From Okapia johnstoni (Eukaryota; Chordata; Mammalia; Artiodactyla; Giraffidae), in contig CM044317.1 of NCBI GenBank assembly GCA_024291935.2, positions 18,684,230 to 18,748,229 of the forward strand: a stretch of 64,000 nucleotides of DNA. The letters are read 5' to 3'. The translations under genes were made by a program, and so were the position numbers. Shown here in pieces: positions 45,120-57,569 of this stretch (position 1 is its first letter; the number at the start of each line of letters is the position of its first letter). The notes under the pieces were generated by a model. That model saw nothing but the letters and a program-made list of their open reading frames with translations. It had not been told where the DNA came from and searched no databases.

Positions 45120-45261
45120 TTCAATCTAGCTCCATGACATCCTAGAGGTATGATGCTAGGCAAGTTATTTAACTCTCTGAAGTCATTTTATTCATCTAAG
45201 CAATGGTTATAAACTGGTTATTGTGAAGACTGATTGAGATGCATATGCTTTGAGAAACAAA
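45120..45261 (+). repeat. MIR fragment
   Basis: GCTAGGCAAGTTATTTAACT, GTCATTTTATTCATCTAAGC and TTATTGTGAAGACTGA follow MIR order. Confidence 0.65.
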
Positions 45262-45839
45262 AACAAAGTAAAATAAGCATAATCATTCCATGAAGATTCA
45301 CTATTTTTCTACATGAAAGTTCTAAAATTACTTGGCAAAAACTGTGGTTGCAAAGAAGAGATTAACAGGATTTCATGCTATGATGATTTACAAGGGTTTC
45401 AAATAATTTTTAAAGTTTTTTGGAGGATAAGAAAATAATTTTGCATAATATGGAGGTATAATCTTTAAACATGAAAATTAAACAGAAAAAAGTAAAGCTT
45501 CCTGATTATAACTAGCTATATTATTCTCCTCCCCAAACCTTCACCTTATATACCTGTTTCAGACATTTAGAAATCATTTTCTATTCTGATCTAACTGCTA
45601 GTAATTCTATACATCCATGAAGTTTGTTGAATTTTCCATACATTTATGCCTCACATATATCTTACACATGATACTTATATAAGAAGAGTTAACACACAGA
45701 CATATATATCATTGTTTAAAAATGCATACCATAAAGTTCACTGGATGTGTGATGCAAGGGAAAACTTCAAAATGGATTTTTAAATGCATTTATTTTGGAC
45801 TTATGAAAGTGGAAAAACAAGTTAAAAAAGTCTCTAATC

Positions 45840-46110
45840 CCATCTTCCAGAGGTAACCACGGATATTTCTTTGATGTGTAGAGCCTTCTCATCATTCACA
45901 AAACTATTTTATATAATTGAGGTTATATTATTTGACTTTTTGTTCCACTTAGCTATGCTGCCAATACTTCCCATGTCATTTAATGACTTTCTACATGACA
46001 ATTTTTAAAGCTGTGTAATAAGGTATCATATGACTATGTGTCACCATTGTTCTATTGTTGAGCTTTCAGGTAATTTCCTGTATTTAATCAACATGAATAA
46101 AAGGCTGATG
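45840..46110 (-). mobile_element. Old L1-like fragment, antisense
   Basis: Resembles the antisense L1M text of 13560-14000 (ATAAGGTATCATATGACTAT, AATAAAAGGCTGATG). Weak. Confidence 0.35.
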
Positions 46111-46136
46111 AAATACATTACAGTATAGATTAACAG

Positions 46137-46295
46137 GGGCTTTCCAGGTAATGCTAGTGGTGAAGAACACACTTGCCAATGCAGGAGATATAAGAGATGT
46201 GTTTTCAGTTCCTGGGTCAGGAAGATGCCCTGGAGAAAGAAATGGCAACCTACTCCAGTATTCTTGCCTGGAGAATGCTATGGATCGAAGACCCT
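46137..46295 (+). mobile_element. Bov-tA SINE, 3'-truncated
   Basis: GGGGCTTTCCAGGTAATGC to GCCTGGAGAATGCTATGGA; the last 50 bp are missing. Confidence 0.85.
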
Positions 46296-46299
46296 AGAT

Positions 46300-46445
46300 T
46301 AATAGGAATGGGGAACTGGAGACTTGGACTCTGGGGCCATGTCTGAGTAGTTTTGGATAAGTCATTTCACTTCCCTGAGTTCCAGTTTCCTCATGTTGAA
46401 GACTGTCAGGCTGCACTAGATGAAATCCCAGATCCTCTGTAGTGC
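46300..46445 (+). repeat. MIR fragment
   Basis: GACTTGGACTCTGGGGCCAT, GGATAAGTCATTTCACTTCC and GTTTCCTCATGTTGAAGAC give the MIR core. Confidence 0.6.
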
Positions 46446-46798
46446 TGCCATAGACACTGGCGCTTCTGGGATGAATGAGCTCTTCGGTGGGGAAGGTCTT
46501 GCACAGGGTGTGGCCCTGGAGAATGCTGAACAACAGGAAGGTTGTGTAAGGTCTACACTCTATGGTTGGTTTGTAGAACTAAAGCAGCAAGAAGTGATTA
46601 GTGCACTGGAAAAAGTGGGAAAGAACCAACACATCTCTGATTCTGCCACCCTTTCCCTCTCCCATGCAAGCTAAGAAAGATTGACATCCAACCTTGCCAT
46701 CCTTCTAGACACCAAGTGTGTGTTGCTCAGTTGGAGGATGATGCTTTTGTTATTGGGCATTTTACACTATTTGCATTTGTGCATATTCTCAGCTTCAT

Positions 46799-47973
46799 GT
46801 TCAAGCTGGATTTAGAAAAGGCAGAGGAACCAGAGATCAAATTGCCACCATCCGTTGGATCATAGAAAGAGCAAGAGGATTCCAGAAAGACATCTACTTC
46901 TGTTTCATTGACTACGCCAAAGCCTTTGACTATATGGATCACAACAGACTGTAGAAAATTCTTAAAGAGAAGGGACTACCAGACCACCTGACCTGCTTCC
47001 TGAGAAATCTGTATGCAGGTCAAGAAGCAATAGTTAGAACCGGACATGGAACAATAGACTGGTTCCAAATTGGGAAAGGAGTACATCAAGGCTGTATATT
47101 GTCACCCTGCTTAATTAACTTATATGCAGAGTACATCATATGAAATGCCAGACTGGATGAAGCACAAGCTGGAATCAAGACTACTGGGAGAAATATCAAT
47201 AACCTCAAATATGCGGATGACACCACTCTTATGGCAGAAAGCGAAGAGGAACTAAAGAGCCTCTTGATGAAAGTGAAAAAGCTGGCTTAAAACTCAACAT
47301 TCAAAAAACTAAGATCATGGCATCCAGTCACATCACTTCATGGAAAATCGATGGGGAAACAAAGGAAACAGCAAGAGACTTTACTCTTTTGGGCTCCACG
47401 ATCACTGCAGATGGTGACTGCAGCCATGAAATTAAAACGATTGCTCCTTGGAAGAAAAGCTATGACAAACCTAAACAGCATATTAAAAAGCAGAGACATT
47501 ACTTTTCCAACAAAGGTCTGTCTAGTCAAAGCTATGGTTTTCCCATTAGTCATGTATGGATGTGAGAGTTGGACCATAAAAAAAAAGCTGAGTGCTGAAG
47601 AATTGATGCTTTTGAACTGTGGTGTCAGAGAAGACTCTTGAGAGTCCCTTGGACAGCAATAAGATCCAACCAGTCAATCCTAAAAGAAATCAGTCCTGAA
47701 CATTCATTGGAAGGACTGATGCTGAAGCTGAAACTCCATTACTTTGGCTACCTGATGGGAAGAACTGACTCCTTAGAAAAGACCCTGATGCTGGGAAAGA
47801 TTGATGGCAGGAGGAGAAGGGGACGACAGAGGATGAGATGGTTGGATGATATCACCAACTCGATGGACATCAGTTTGAGCAAGCTCCGGGAGTTGGTAAT
47901 GGACAGAGAGGCCTGGCGTGCTGCAGTCCATGAGGTCGCAAAGAGTTGGACATGACGGAGTGATTGAACTGAA
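46799..47973 (+). mobile_element. BovB LINE, 1.17 kb
   Basis: 5'-truncated copy covering the second half of the reverse transcriptase (R-K-G-R-G-T-R-D-Q-I-A, G-C-I-L-S-P-C, Y-A-D-D-T-T-L-M-A-E-S) to the 3' end. The Y-A-D-D catalytic motif survives, but stops and a frameshift near 47290 kill it. CTCAGCTTCAT flanks it at 46788-46798 and 47974-47984. Confidence 0.96.
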
Positions 47974-48009
47974 CTCAGCTTCATAAACAATTTTTAAAAC
48001 AATGTTTTG

Positions 48010-48113
48010 ACCCCACCACATGGCATTCGGGATCTTAGTTCCCAAACCGGGGATTGACAACATCCTCTGCAGTGAAAGCACAGATTCTTAACCACTGGAC
48101 TTCCAGGGTAGTC
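48010..48113 (-). mobile_element. CHR-type SINE, antisense
   Basis: CACATGGCATTCGGGATCTT, AGTTCCCAAACCGGGGATTG and TTAACCACTGGACTTCCAGG are the reversed CHR motifs. Begins just right of the BovB. Confidence 0.8.
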
Positions 48114-48179
48114 CTCAAGTTTTTAAAAAACAGCTTCAAAACACACATCAATTTAAAAATAACTAACTTAAAATAAGTT

Positions 48180-49170
48180 AGTTTTATTGCAACAAATTTA
48201 TAGACCTTATGCACTTACATTCTAGAAGAGGACAGACAGAAAACAATACACAGAATATATTATATTGTTCCAGTATCTCAGGTGGGGCTAACTGCTAAGC
48301 AGAAAAAAAGGAAGTAGGTTAAAGGAAACAGGAAATGTGGGAACTAAGGAGGATGTTGCTATATTATATGGAGGGCACAGGAATGGCCATTCTGATAATA
48401 TGACATTTATGGAGAGACCTAAAGTAAGGTATCAAGCCACATAGACCTCTGAGGGGATGTGTATTCTAGGCAAGGTCAATAGCAAGCATTTTTTTGAGGC
48501 GGGAGGGTATATATTGTATTCTCTGCTACTGTGACCAGAACAAATAGAACAAGAAGAAAAGCAGAAAAGATGAAGTCAGAGAGCTGGCTGGGTTGCAGAT
48601 CCTATTGGCCCCTCTCAGAAACATGGCATCTATTCTGAGTGAGATGGAAGCAATTAGAGGAATTGGGGCAGAGAAGTGACATGATCTGGTTTAGGTTTTA
48701 AAATGACCTTTCAGGGTGCTTTATTGAAAATACACACGGGTGGGTACTGAGGGATGAATAAGGCAGCAGCCAGTGAAAACTAGTTAAAACATTATTGCAG
48801 TAATTCAGACCAATGCAGTGTTGGCTACACAAGGGCAAAAGTGTAGGGGGTGAAAACCAGTCAGATCCTTGGTGCATTTGAAGAAATAGCTAAAAGGATT
48901 TGCTGATAGATTGGATACATGGTGTAAGATAAAGGAAGAATCAAGAATGACAGCGAGGATTTTAGTCTGAGAAATTGAAAAAACGGAACTTCCATCCACT
49001 GAAGTGAGAAAGACTTTGAGAGCAGAAAGTTTGGGGAGAAAATTAGAAGTTCAAGTTTGAACGTGTTTGGTTTGAGCTGCCAATTAGAAACACAAGCAGA
49101 AATTTCACAAGCATTTGGATAAAGGAGTTAGGGGTTCAAGGGACAAGCCTGGGCTAGAGACAGAAAACTG
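48180..49170 (+). repeat. Long ancient mammalian interspersed repeat
   Basis: About 1 kb following a conserved order: TTACATTCTAGAAGAGGACA, TGACATTTATGGAGAGACCT, TATTCTGAGTGAGATGGAAG, AGTGACATGATCTGGTTTAG, GCAGTAATTCAGACC, TTTGCTGATAGATTGGATAC, CAAGTTTGAACGTGTTTGG. No coding frame. I recognise the repeat but cannot name the family. Confidence 0.6.
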
Positions 49171-49619
49171 GGCGGTATTTATCATAATTTACCCATCCCA
49201 TAAGAAATATTTTTTAATATTATGAGAAATGTATGAAAAAACTCAACGAGGTCAGCAAATGATTAACAAGGATTTATGTTTGAGTATTCCTGCAAGTTGT
49301 TACCTAGGTAATTATTTTTAAATCAAATCCATGCTGCTTTGATGAAATTCTGCTGCAGAACGATGTCTTCTTTGGCTTTATATGATTATTCCAGCTTATA
49401 AAAATCATTGCTCTAGTGTTCTCCCTCTGCACTGTTGGCTTAAATGAAACTTGTATCAGAAAGGAATGAGGTTTTACAAGCAACCATTGTCTTTTAGAGC
49501 AACAATGGCCTTAACAACCTCATTTAATCTAGGACTTCATTTCATAGGAAGAAGAAAAAACGAAAGTTCAAACAGTTCCCAAATTCATTCATCTAGTATA
49601 CTTATTAATTATTTACTTA

Positions 49620-50380
49620 ACATGAGAAATTAAGTTGGGTGGTATTCAGTGTGTTGGAGATAAAACTGTCAACAATAAAAATAAAGACTCTGTCACACAG
49701 AATTTATAGTCCCTTTTGGAGAACTAGAAACCAAACCTGTAAATACACAATATGACACATAATTGATAAGTGCCCTGAGGAAAAATGAATCTAGGTAAGG
49801 ACAGGGTGATAAATTATTATTCAAATTAGCACACTTTTTACAATAAAAGAAATTGAAAACTAGGTGGGAAGGCATCTAGTTAGCAGGCATAAGCTGGGGC
49901 ATCTAGCTTGGACAAATGAAAATATTAGGTCTCCCAGGTAAGTAGGATGGGGTGATGGTAAGTGGGTGAGTTAGGTTTATTCCTATAAAGGGATCAGGAG
50001 TCAGGTGGTACAATGACCTCTGAGGAAAGGCCTGAAGACAGTGAAGGAAGAAGCCATGAACATATTGGAGTAGGCTGTGGCAGACAACGGAGGAGGCCAT
50101 GGCAACCCCCTCCAGTATTCTTGCCTGGAGAATACCATGGACGGATAAGCCTGGTCCGTAACCACAGAGGGCTATAGCCCCATGAAGTTGCAAGCAGTTG
50201 CATGTGGCAGACAAAGGAAACAGCAACGAAGCCTCTATGGAGGAAGGCATTTGGAGAAAGAGCAAGGAGCTCAATGTGTTTTTAGAGAGGGAACAAGGGG
50301 AGTAATGGTAGGAAATGAGACAAGATGAACTTTTAGACTATTAAGGTGACTCGTGTTTATTGTGCTTAATAGAAGCAGCC
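49620..50380 (+). repeat. Ancient mammalian interspersed repeat, split by a SINE
   Basis: Begins GGTATTCAGTGTGTTGGAGA; contains AGTGCCCTGAGGAAAAATGA and ACAATGACCTCTGAGGAAAG. Same family as 48180-49170, interrupted at 50087-50217. Confidence 0.45.
50087..50217 (+). mobile_element. Bov-tA SINE, 5'-truncated
   Basis: GAGGCCATGGCAACCCCCTC to GCTATAGCCCCATGAAGTTG; the end is rearranged. Confidence 0.8.
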
Positions 50381-50489
50381 ATTTGTTTGTTATGATGTGA
50401 GGCGTGACATCTAATTTTATTTTTAATAATAATAATTTGGCCACCCTATTGACTATAGACTGGCATGGGGATGGGAGGTTAAACCAATG

Positions 50490-51500
50490 TTACAATGCCT
50501 GCAAGAAAAGTACCTGGTAATAAATTTAACAAAAGCTGTACAAGGCTCCTACCTGAAAATCTTATTGCTAAAGTTAAAGAAGACCTAAACAAATGAAGAA
50601 ATACATCCTGTTCATAGGTTAGAAGACTTAATATTGTAAAAATGTGTCAATTTCCTCAAATTCTATACAATTAATGCTTTCCAGCCAAAACTCAGTTGTT
50701 TTTTTCTTTTTGGCATAAATTGACAATCTGCTACTATTTATAAAGAAATGCCAGTGACCTAGAAATAATTTTTTTTAAATATTTAAATAGAGCAAATTTG
50801 CAAGATTCACTTTTACAAATTTGAAAGAATTACTATAAAGCTATAATAATTATTGATATGGAATAGAATAGTTTAACTAAAATAGGAAGTCAAAAATAGA
50901 TGACATACACAATAAGATGCAATAATTTTAAAGGTGTTAATGAAACTTAATGTGGACAAAGAGATTATATGTGGTTTTTAAAATACAGTGTCAGAAGAAC
51001 TGGCTGTCTACGTGAGGGAAAAAAGAAAAAGAAACTTAAACCATTATCTCACTTTGTATACAAAAATTAACTCAAGATGGGTTGTAGATCTAAACATAAA
51101 AATCTAAATCTCCTTAAAAGAATATTGGCATATATCTTTGCAACTTTCAGATGTTCAATGATTTCTTAAAACATAGAGATCACAAGCCATAGTAAAAATT
51201 TTAATAAACTGAACTTCATTAAAATTAAAAAAACTTTTGTTCAAAAATAGTCATTACAAGAAAATTAGAAGGCAAGCCTCAGTGGGATAAAATCATTGCA
51301 ATATGCTTATACAATGAAACATTTGTATTTAGAATATAAAAAGATTTTCTAAAATTCAATAATAAAAAATAACAAACCTAATAAAAATTAGCACAAAACA
51401 TGGACAATCACAAAATAAGGAATATCAATGGCCAATAAGCAGTCATTAGGGTAGTATAAATTAAAACACAGTGAGATATAATGAGTATGTATAATACAGA
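50490..51500 (+). mobile_element. Old L1 ORF2 fragment
   Basis: ATTTAACAAAAGCTGTACAA, AAGACCTAAACAAATGAAGA, TTAACTCAAGATGGGTTGTA and ATTTAGAATATAAAAAGATT follow L1 ORF2 order; full of stops. Confidence 0.7.
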
Positions 51501-52259
51501 CATAGTATAATCCTGAAATCAAAAAATAAAACTAACAGCAGTATACTGGACTTTTCCATGTCAATCTGATTAAATTTAAGGTTATCATTCCCAGAGTTTT
51601 CTTTGCTGTTTTAGATTTGGCCAAAAGAGAAACTTGTGTATAATTTAAAGCATATAAATAAAGCATTACCCTTGGAAGTTTGTTGGTATCTGATTTAGTG
51701 TCACACCAGTGCAGATCTATTCACTGAGTCACGGCATGATCTCATTTCACAAGGTTGGCCAACTCATCTTCCAAGATGATCAACAGCAGCCCCAGGTTTA
51801 CCATCAGATGCTTGACTCTGGACCCACAAAAATATTAGCGACAAAAGACAGCAAATTCCCATAGAATCCACCATGAACTTCCTGTTCTTGGTCCTACTGC
51901 AATGGCTATTCAGTTTCTCAGGTTTCCCTGAAAACTCTAACATGTCTACTTGCACCAGAACTTTGGGTAGACTCATAAATGACTCTTTCTATGAATCTCC
52001 AACAACCCTTCCATTCACTCCATCTACTTTTACTTTTGTGTGAGGTCTAATTCCTACAATGAATCCCTTATTCTCCTAACACTCATGCTACATCTGTTTT
52101 CCTGACTAACTCTTGATGACTATAGTTCTTGTACCCTCATCTGTATTTGGATCTGATTTAGATAACTAGATCCTAAACTTTATGACTGATGTCAAAACTG
52201 AAATGAAACTTTGGGGAATTCTGGAACCAGGATTATATTTTTTCATTTGAAGATACTGT

Positions 52260-52732
52260 AAAGGCTTTGTGATCAAAGATTTCTGAAAGGTAGATTGCTA
52301 AAAGGCCTCAAATACTTCCTATTCCTGTAGTAATACTCATTTCCAATGTGATTTTTCAGTTCTTCCTATTAAAGGTGGAGCCTAGTTCCTCATCTTTTAA
52401 ATATGTTCTTGGCCACATGATTTTCTTTGGCTACTAGAACATTAACAAACATAAGCCAAGCAGAGAATTAGAAAGTGGAAGTGGAATGGAGTTTGTTTTT
52501 TCTTGCTGACTTTGTAACCAGCCAGCCATGTGGGTGAGTCTTGGTCAGCCTCTGAAACACACCAGGCCAAGTCATGCCTGTTATCCCAGTCGACAAGGGA
52601 GTGACCAGAAAATATACAAGTGAGGCTATCCTAAGCCATCAAGTTCAGTGAATTGGCTCAGATTGATGTTATTTTCTGGCACCAAGTTATGTAGCAATTT
52701 GTTATGAAGCAAAAACTAACCAGTACACATAT
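52260..52732 (+). mobile_element. MLT1-type LTR (ERVL-MaLR)
   Basis: GGCCACATGATTTTCTTTGG, TTAACAAACATAAGCCAAGC, GTGAGGCTATCCTAAGCC and the terminal AAGTTATGTAGCAATTTGTT match the order of MLT1 LTRs. No retroviral genes adjoin. Confidence 0.7.
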
Positions 52733-52839
52733 TAAATTTTGAGAGGATGCCAAGCAAGGCCAACTGTTAGTCACTGATGATGGGAAATGACTCTGGAAAA
52801 CTGTTGGGCAATTTCTTATAAAGTTAAGCACATGCCTAC

Positions 52840-53030
52840 TGTAATATCCAGAAATTCCAGTCTTAGATATTTACCTAAGAGAAAAGAAAACACACAGTCA
52901 CATAAAGATCTGTACAAGAAAATTCATAGCACCTTTATTCGCGATAGCAAACATTGGAAATAACCTAAATGTCCATCAACAGGAGAACAAACAAAATGTG
53001 AATATTCAGTAATACTATTCAGTAATAAAA
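52840..53030 (+). mobile_element. Old L1 ORF2 3' fragment
   Basis: ATTCATAGCACCTTTATTCG, ATTGGAAATAACCTAAATGT and CCATCAACAGGAGAAC are L1 3' ORF2 text. Confidence 0.75.
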
Positions 53031-53032
53031 AG

Positions 53033-53172
53033 GCTCCTCTGTCCATGGAATTCTCCAGGCAAGAATGCTGGAGTGGGTGGCCATTCCCTTCTCCAGGGGG
53101 GTCTTTCTGACCCAGGGATTGAACCTGGGTCTCCCATATTGCCAGGAAATTCTTGTCTGAGCCACCAGCAAA
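53033..53172 (-). mobile_element. Bov-tA SINE, antisense, partial
   Basis: GGCTCCTCTGTCCATGGAAT to TTGTCTGAGCCACCAG; the end with the GTCGGACACG block is missing. Confidence 0.85.
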
Positions 53173-53188
53173 TCTCTTGTCAATAAAG

Positions 53189-53400
53189 CTATTAGTGTTA
53201 GCCACTCAGTCATGTCTGACTCTTTGCGACTGTGTTAACTAAAGCCCACCAGGTTCCTCTGTCCGTGGAGTTCTCCAGGAAAGAATACTGGAGTGGGTTG
53301 CCATTCTGTTCTGCAGGGGATCTTCCCCACCCAGGGATAGAGCCCAGGTCTCCTGCATTGCAGGTGGGCTCTTTACTGTCTGAGCTATCAGAGAAGACCT
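53189..53400 (-). mobile_element. Bov-tA SINE, antisense
   Basis: Complete copy with TCAATAAAG at 53180-53188 and 53401-53409. Confidence 0.92.
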
Positions 53401-53859
53401 TCAATAAAGTTACGGATTACATGAAAGGTGGTTCGAGGAAAAACATTGCTTACTTTTTCCATTTCTTCAATCTTTATTTCAATAATATAACAAATACAGG
53501 GCAAATAGTACCACATTCATAATCAATCTATAGTTCACATTCTGTTTCTTTTTTACTGGAGATTATTTACTTGTTTCTGTATAGTATAACTTTAAAAGCA
53601 CAACTTTAGCAACCACATTTGTTCCTTGTTTTCCACGTTCACTTTCATGAAAGGAAAGTCAGAGCTGCCAGAATTTCTTTCAGATCATAAAGCAAGATCT
53701 CTCTACCACTAGGTTATGTTTACCCTCTCCACCAGCTACATCCCACACAGAGCATTAAATGTGAACCTGGATGACCTCCTTCATTATTTATTCCCAATTT
53801 CTAGCCTCTGCATGGTAAAATTATAACTGAGTGGGAAGCAATTTCTGTTCAGTTTAAGA

Positions 53860-53935
53860 ATCTGTGGAAGTCATTCAAGTAACTTGCCCATAGCAACAGA
53901 GAGAAGCTAGTGTCATACTTACAGCTTAATACTGA
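53860..53935 (-). repeat. MIR fragment, antisense
   Basis: CAAGTAACTTGCCCATAGCA then AATACTGAGCTCTGC. Confidence 0.45.
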
Positions 53936-54495
53936 GCTCTGCACAAATATAATTTTCTTTTCTCGTTTACAAAAATGAGTCCTTCAAGTGTCAGAGTGGG
54001 TATGTTCATGTATGAGAAAGCTCAATATACAAAGTCATAAATGATAATTCTAAATTAAAGATTTAGTGTTTTTCTTTGCATTAACATTTACCTCATATTG
54101 GGAAGTTCAATTTTAAAATGTCTGTCAAATGGTTATTGTGTTTAGTGTAGAGAAACTTATTATATGACCTGGCATCTACTCCATGAACCTGTACTGAACC
54201 TATAAGTGTCTTGATTGCTGTAGCTATGGAGTGAGTTTTGAATCAGAAGGTGTAAGTCCTCCCACTTTTTTCTCCTTCAAGATTGTTTTGACTATTTGAT
54301 GTTTCTTGCATTTCCATGTGAATTTTAGGATTAACTTATCTCTTTCTGCAGAAAAAAAAGGCAATCAGGCATTTCATAGGGATTGCATTTAACCTGGGGA
54401 CTATTGTCATCTTAACAATATTAAAAATTTCAATCCATGAACACAGGTGTTTTTCTATTTATTTAGATCTTTCATTTATATATATAAAAAAAAAG

Positions 54496-54704
54496 TCTTC
54501 CCTAGTAGTTCAGCTGGTAAAGAATCTGCCTGCAATGCAGGAGACATGGGTTCGATCCTGGGGTCAGAAGATCCCCTGGAGAAGGAAATGGCAACCCACT
54601 CCAGTACTCTTGCCTGGAGAATTCCAAAGAGAGAGGAGCCTGGCAGGCTACAGTCCAAGGGATCACAAAGATCGGACACGACTGTGCAACTAACTTTCAC
54701 TTCT
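54496..54704 (+). mobile_element. Bov-tA SINE nested in L1
   Basis: GTCTTCCCTAGTAGTTCAGC to CGGACACGACTGTGCAAC. Short CATTTAT-like flanks. Confidence 0.9.
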
Positions 54705-54947
54705 CATTTATTAAAATAATGTTTTGTTGTTTTTAGCTTACAAATTGTACACTTCCTTGGTTAAATTTATTCCTAAATATTTTGTTCTTTTTGATGGTAC
54801 TGTGAATGGAACTGTTTTGTTAATTTCATTTTCAAATTGTTCATCGCTACTGTACAGAAATATAACTACTTTTTTATGTTGTGAATTGATCTTGTAAATG
54901 CCAAATTGCTGAGCTAGTTTATGAAAAACTAAAGCTACTAGTATTTG

Positions 54948-55160
54948 GGGCTTCCCCGGGAGGTCACCGGTAAAGAATCCATCTGCCAATGCAGGAGACC
55001 CAGGTTCAATCCCTGGGTTGGGAAGATCTCCTAGAGTAGGAAATGGCAACCCATCCCAGTATTCTTGCCTGGAAAATCCCATGGGCAAGGGAGTCTGGCT
55101 GGTGATAGTCCATACAGTCCCAAAGAGTTGTATATGACTTAGCTGCTAAATAACAATAAG
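54948..55160 (+). mobile_element. Bov-tA SINE nested in L1
   Basis: GGGGCTTCCCCGGGAGGTCA to GTATATGACTTAGCTGC and an AATAACAATAA tail. Confidence 0.9.
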
Positions 55161-55475
55161 TAGTGTTTTAGTGAATTCTTTAGGGTTTCCCATATATAAT
55201 ATCATGTTTTCTAAAAATAGAGATAATTTTACTTTCCAATTTAGGTGTCTTAATTCTAGTCCTGCCACCCCTTCTGGAGTTACATGAACCTATACTTTCA
55301 TGAAGCTGTTTCATCAACACTGGTTACTCTTTATAAAGAATATTGACAATGAAGCCCAGTAGCTTGGTCTTCTACATGGTTCTCAAACAAAGTCTGATTT
55401 ATCGTGGCTCTACTGTAGGCATACTCTTCACCAGTTCCTTGAGTTAGTGTTTCAAGAAGGATTTGGCCGAGGGTG

Positions 55476-56728
55476 AAATAATGTTCAAAATTCTCCAAGT
55501 CAGGCTTCAGAAATAGGTGAATCTTGAACTTCCAGATGTTCAATTTGGTTTTAGAAAAGGCAGAGGAACCAGAGATCAAATTGCCAACATCCACGGGATC
55601 ATTGAAAAAGCAAGAGAGTTCCAGAAAAACATCTATTTCTGCTTTATTGACTATGCCAAAGCCTTTGGCTGTGTGGATCACAATAAACTGTGGAAATTTC
55701 TGAAAGAGATGGGAATACAGACCACCTGACCTGCCTCTTGAGAAACCTGTAAGCAGGTCAGGAAGCAACAGTTAGAACTGGACATGGAACAACAGACTGG
55801 TTCCAAATAGGAAAAGGAGTATGTCAAGGCTGTATATTGTCACCCTGCTTATTTAACTTATACGTAGAGTACATCATGAGAAACGCTGGGCTGGAGGAAG
55901 CACAAGCTGGAATCAAGATTGCTGGGAAAATATCAATAATCTCAGATATGCAGATGACACCACTGTTATGGCAGAAAGTGAAGAGGAGCTAAAAAGCTTC
56001 TTGTTGAAAGTGAAAGAGGAGAGTGAAAAAGTTGGCTTAAAGCTCAACATTCAGAAAACTAAGATCATGGCATCTGCTCCCATCACTTCATGGCAAGTAG
56101 ACGGGGAAACAGTGGATGACTTTATTTATTTATTTTTTTGGCTCCAAAGTCACTGCAGATGGTGACTGCAACCATGAAATTCAAAGACGCTGGCTCCTTG
56201 GAAGGAAAGTTATGACCAACCTAGACAGCATATTAAAAAGCAGAGACATCCCTTTGTCAACAAAGGTCTGTCTAGTCAAGGCTATGGTTTTTCCAGTAGT
56301 CGTGTATGCCTGTGAGAGTTGGACTATAAAGAAAGCTGAGTGCGGAAGAATTGATGCTTTTGAACTGTGGTGTTGGAGAAGACTTTTGAGAGTCCCTTGG
56401 ACTGCAAGGAGATCCAACCTGTCCATCCTAAAGGAGGTCAGTCCTGAGTATTCATTGGAAGGACTGATGTTGTAGCTGAAACTCCTTTGGCCACCTGATG
56501 TGAAGACCTGGCTCATTTGAAAAGACCCTGATGCTGGGAAAGGTTGAAGGCAGGAGAAGGGGATGACAGAGGATGAGACGGTTGAATGGCATCACCGACT
56601 CAATGGACATGAGTTTGGGTAAACTCCAGGAGCTGATGATGGACAGGGAGGCCTGGTGTGCTGCAGTCCATGGGGTCACAAAGAGTCGGACACGACTGAG
56701 CGACTGAACTGAACTGAACCGAACTGAA
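55476..56728 (+). mobile_element. BovB LINE, 1.25 kb
   Basis: Begins AATGTTCAAAATTCTCCAAG and runs to the GAACT tail. Minor-frame pieces R-K-G-R-G-T-R-D-Q-I, C-F-I-D-Y-A-K-A-F and A-E-S-E-E-E-L-K-S are readable; frameshifts and stops (near 55725 and at the Y-A-D-D region) break it. No clear flanking direct repeat. Confidence 0.95.
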
Positions 56729-57569
56729 AGTTATCAGGTGTTATCAAGGCCAGAAAAAAGCTACCAAGCCAGTGTTAACCTTTTGCTTCTAAAAGTGTAT
56801 GCAGTCATATTAAATTTCTACAATTATTACATTAATAAGTATGCTGCCTCATATTACATTTTTTTATAAACACAGTACTTTAAGAAGGACACAGACCTTT
56901 TGTGTAAATATAGTCTTTTGATACTGGTCTTAACCATAAATCTATTTCTACATTTTAAGGACATTTATTTATAAATATTTTGTGCATAAAAGTGTTTTCA
57001 CAGTAACTAGGTATGAGATGTTTAAACAGGACAGAACTAGTACGTGCTCTCAAGGGAAGTTGAATGAAAATCACCAAAAATGCCTTAATTATTAAGTAAA
57101 GTACATTTTTCTGAAAGTCAATATTTGCTTGCAGAGAATGTAATCAGTTAGTTGGAACCTGCTGAAGAAGTAACCAAAGTAATATTCTTGAGAGTGCATA
57201 CATGTCTTATATGATATTTGCTCTAACAAACATTTAATCTATCACCTTCAGGAAAAATATCATTTTTCAAAATAATAAAATTACCTCAATTTTTACCTGC
57301 ATCTCTAATATTTTGGATCCCACCAGTGCAAACATTTTCCCAGCTGCTAATTTCAGGGCACAGTAGTTTAAAAAGCCATATTCAGGAAGTATCTACTTAT
57401 TACTATTTTTTAAAGTTGCATTTGAGGTTTTTATTGAATGAAAGATTAATTACACTTAATCCTTATAAATTCTTTTTCAACATTTGAAGAAAAATAACAC
57501 AGTATTTTGATCTTTTTTCATAGTAAATATCATTAATAGCTTTCCTAATAATTCTAATAGTAAACAACT

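Larger units (their letters stand above)
54190..55260 (-). mobile_element. L1 ORF2 fragment, antisense, with two nested SINEs
   Basis: TTGACTATTTGATGTTTCTT, CATCTTAACAATATTAAAAA, TAAATTTATTCCTAAATATT and ATAGAGATAATTTTACTTTC are reverse L1 ORF2 text, interrupted at 54496-54704 and 54948-55160. Confidence 0.75.

Noticed and set aside
47317..47955. Reverse transcriptase-like and arginine-rich proteins as host genes
   Set aside because: Pieces of BovB broken by stops and frameshifts; repeated at five places in the window.
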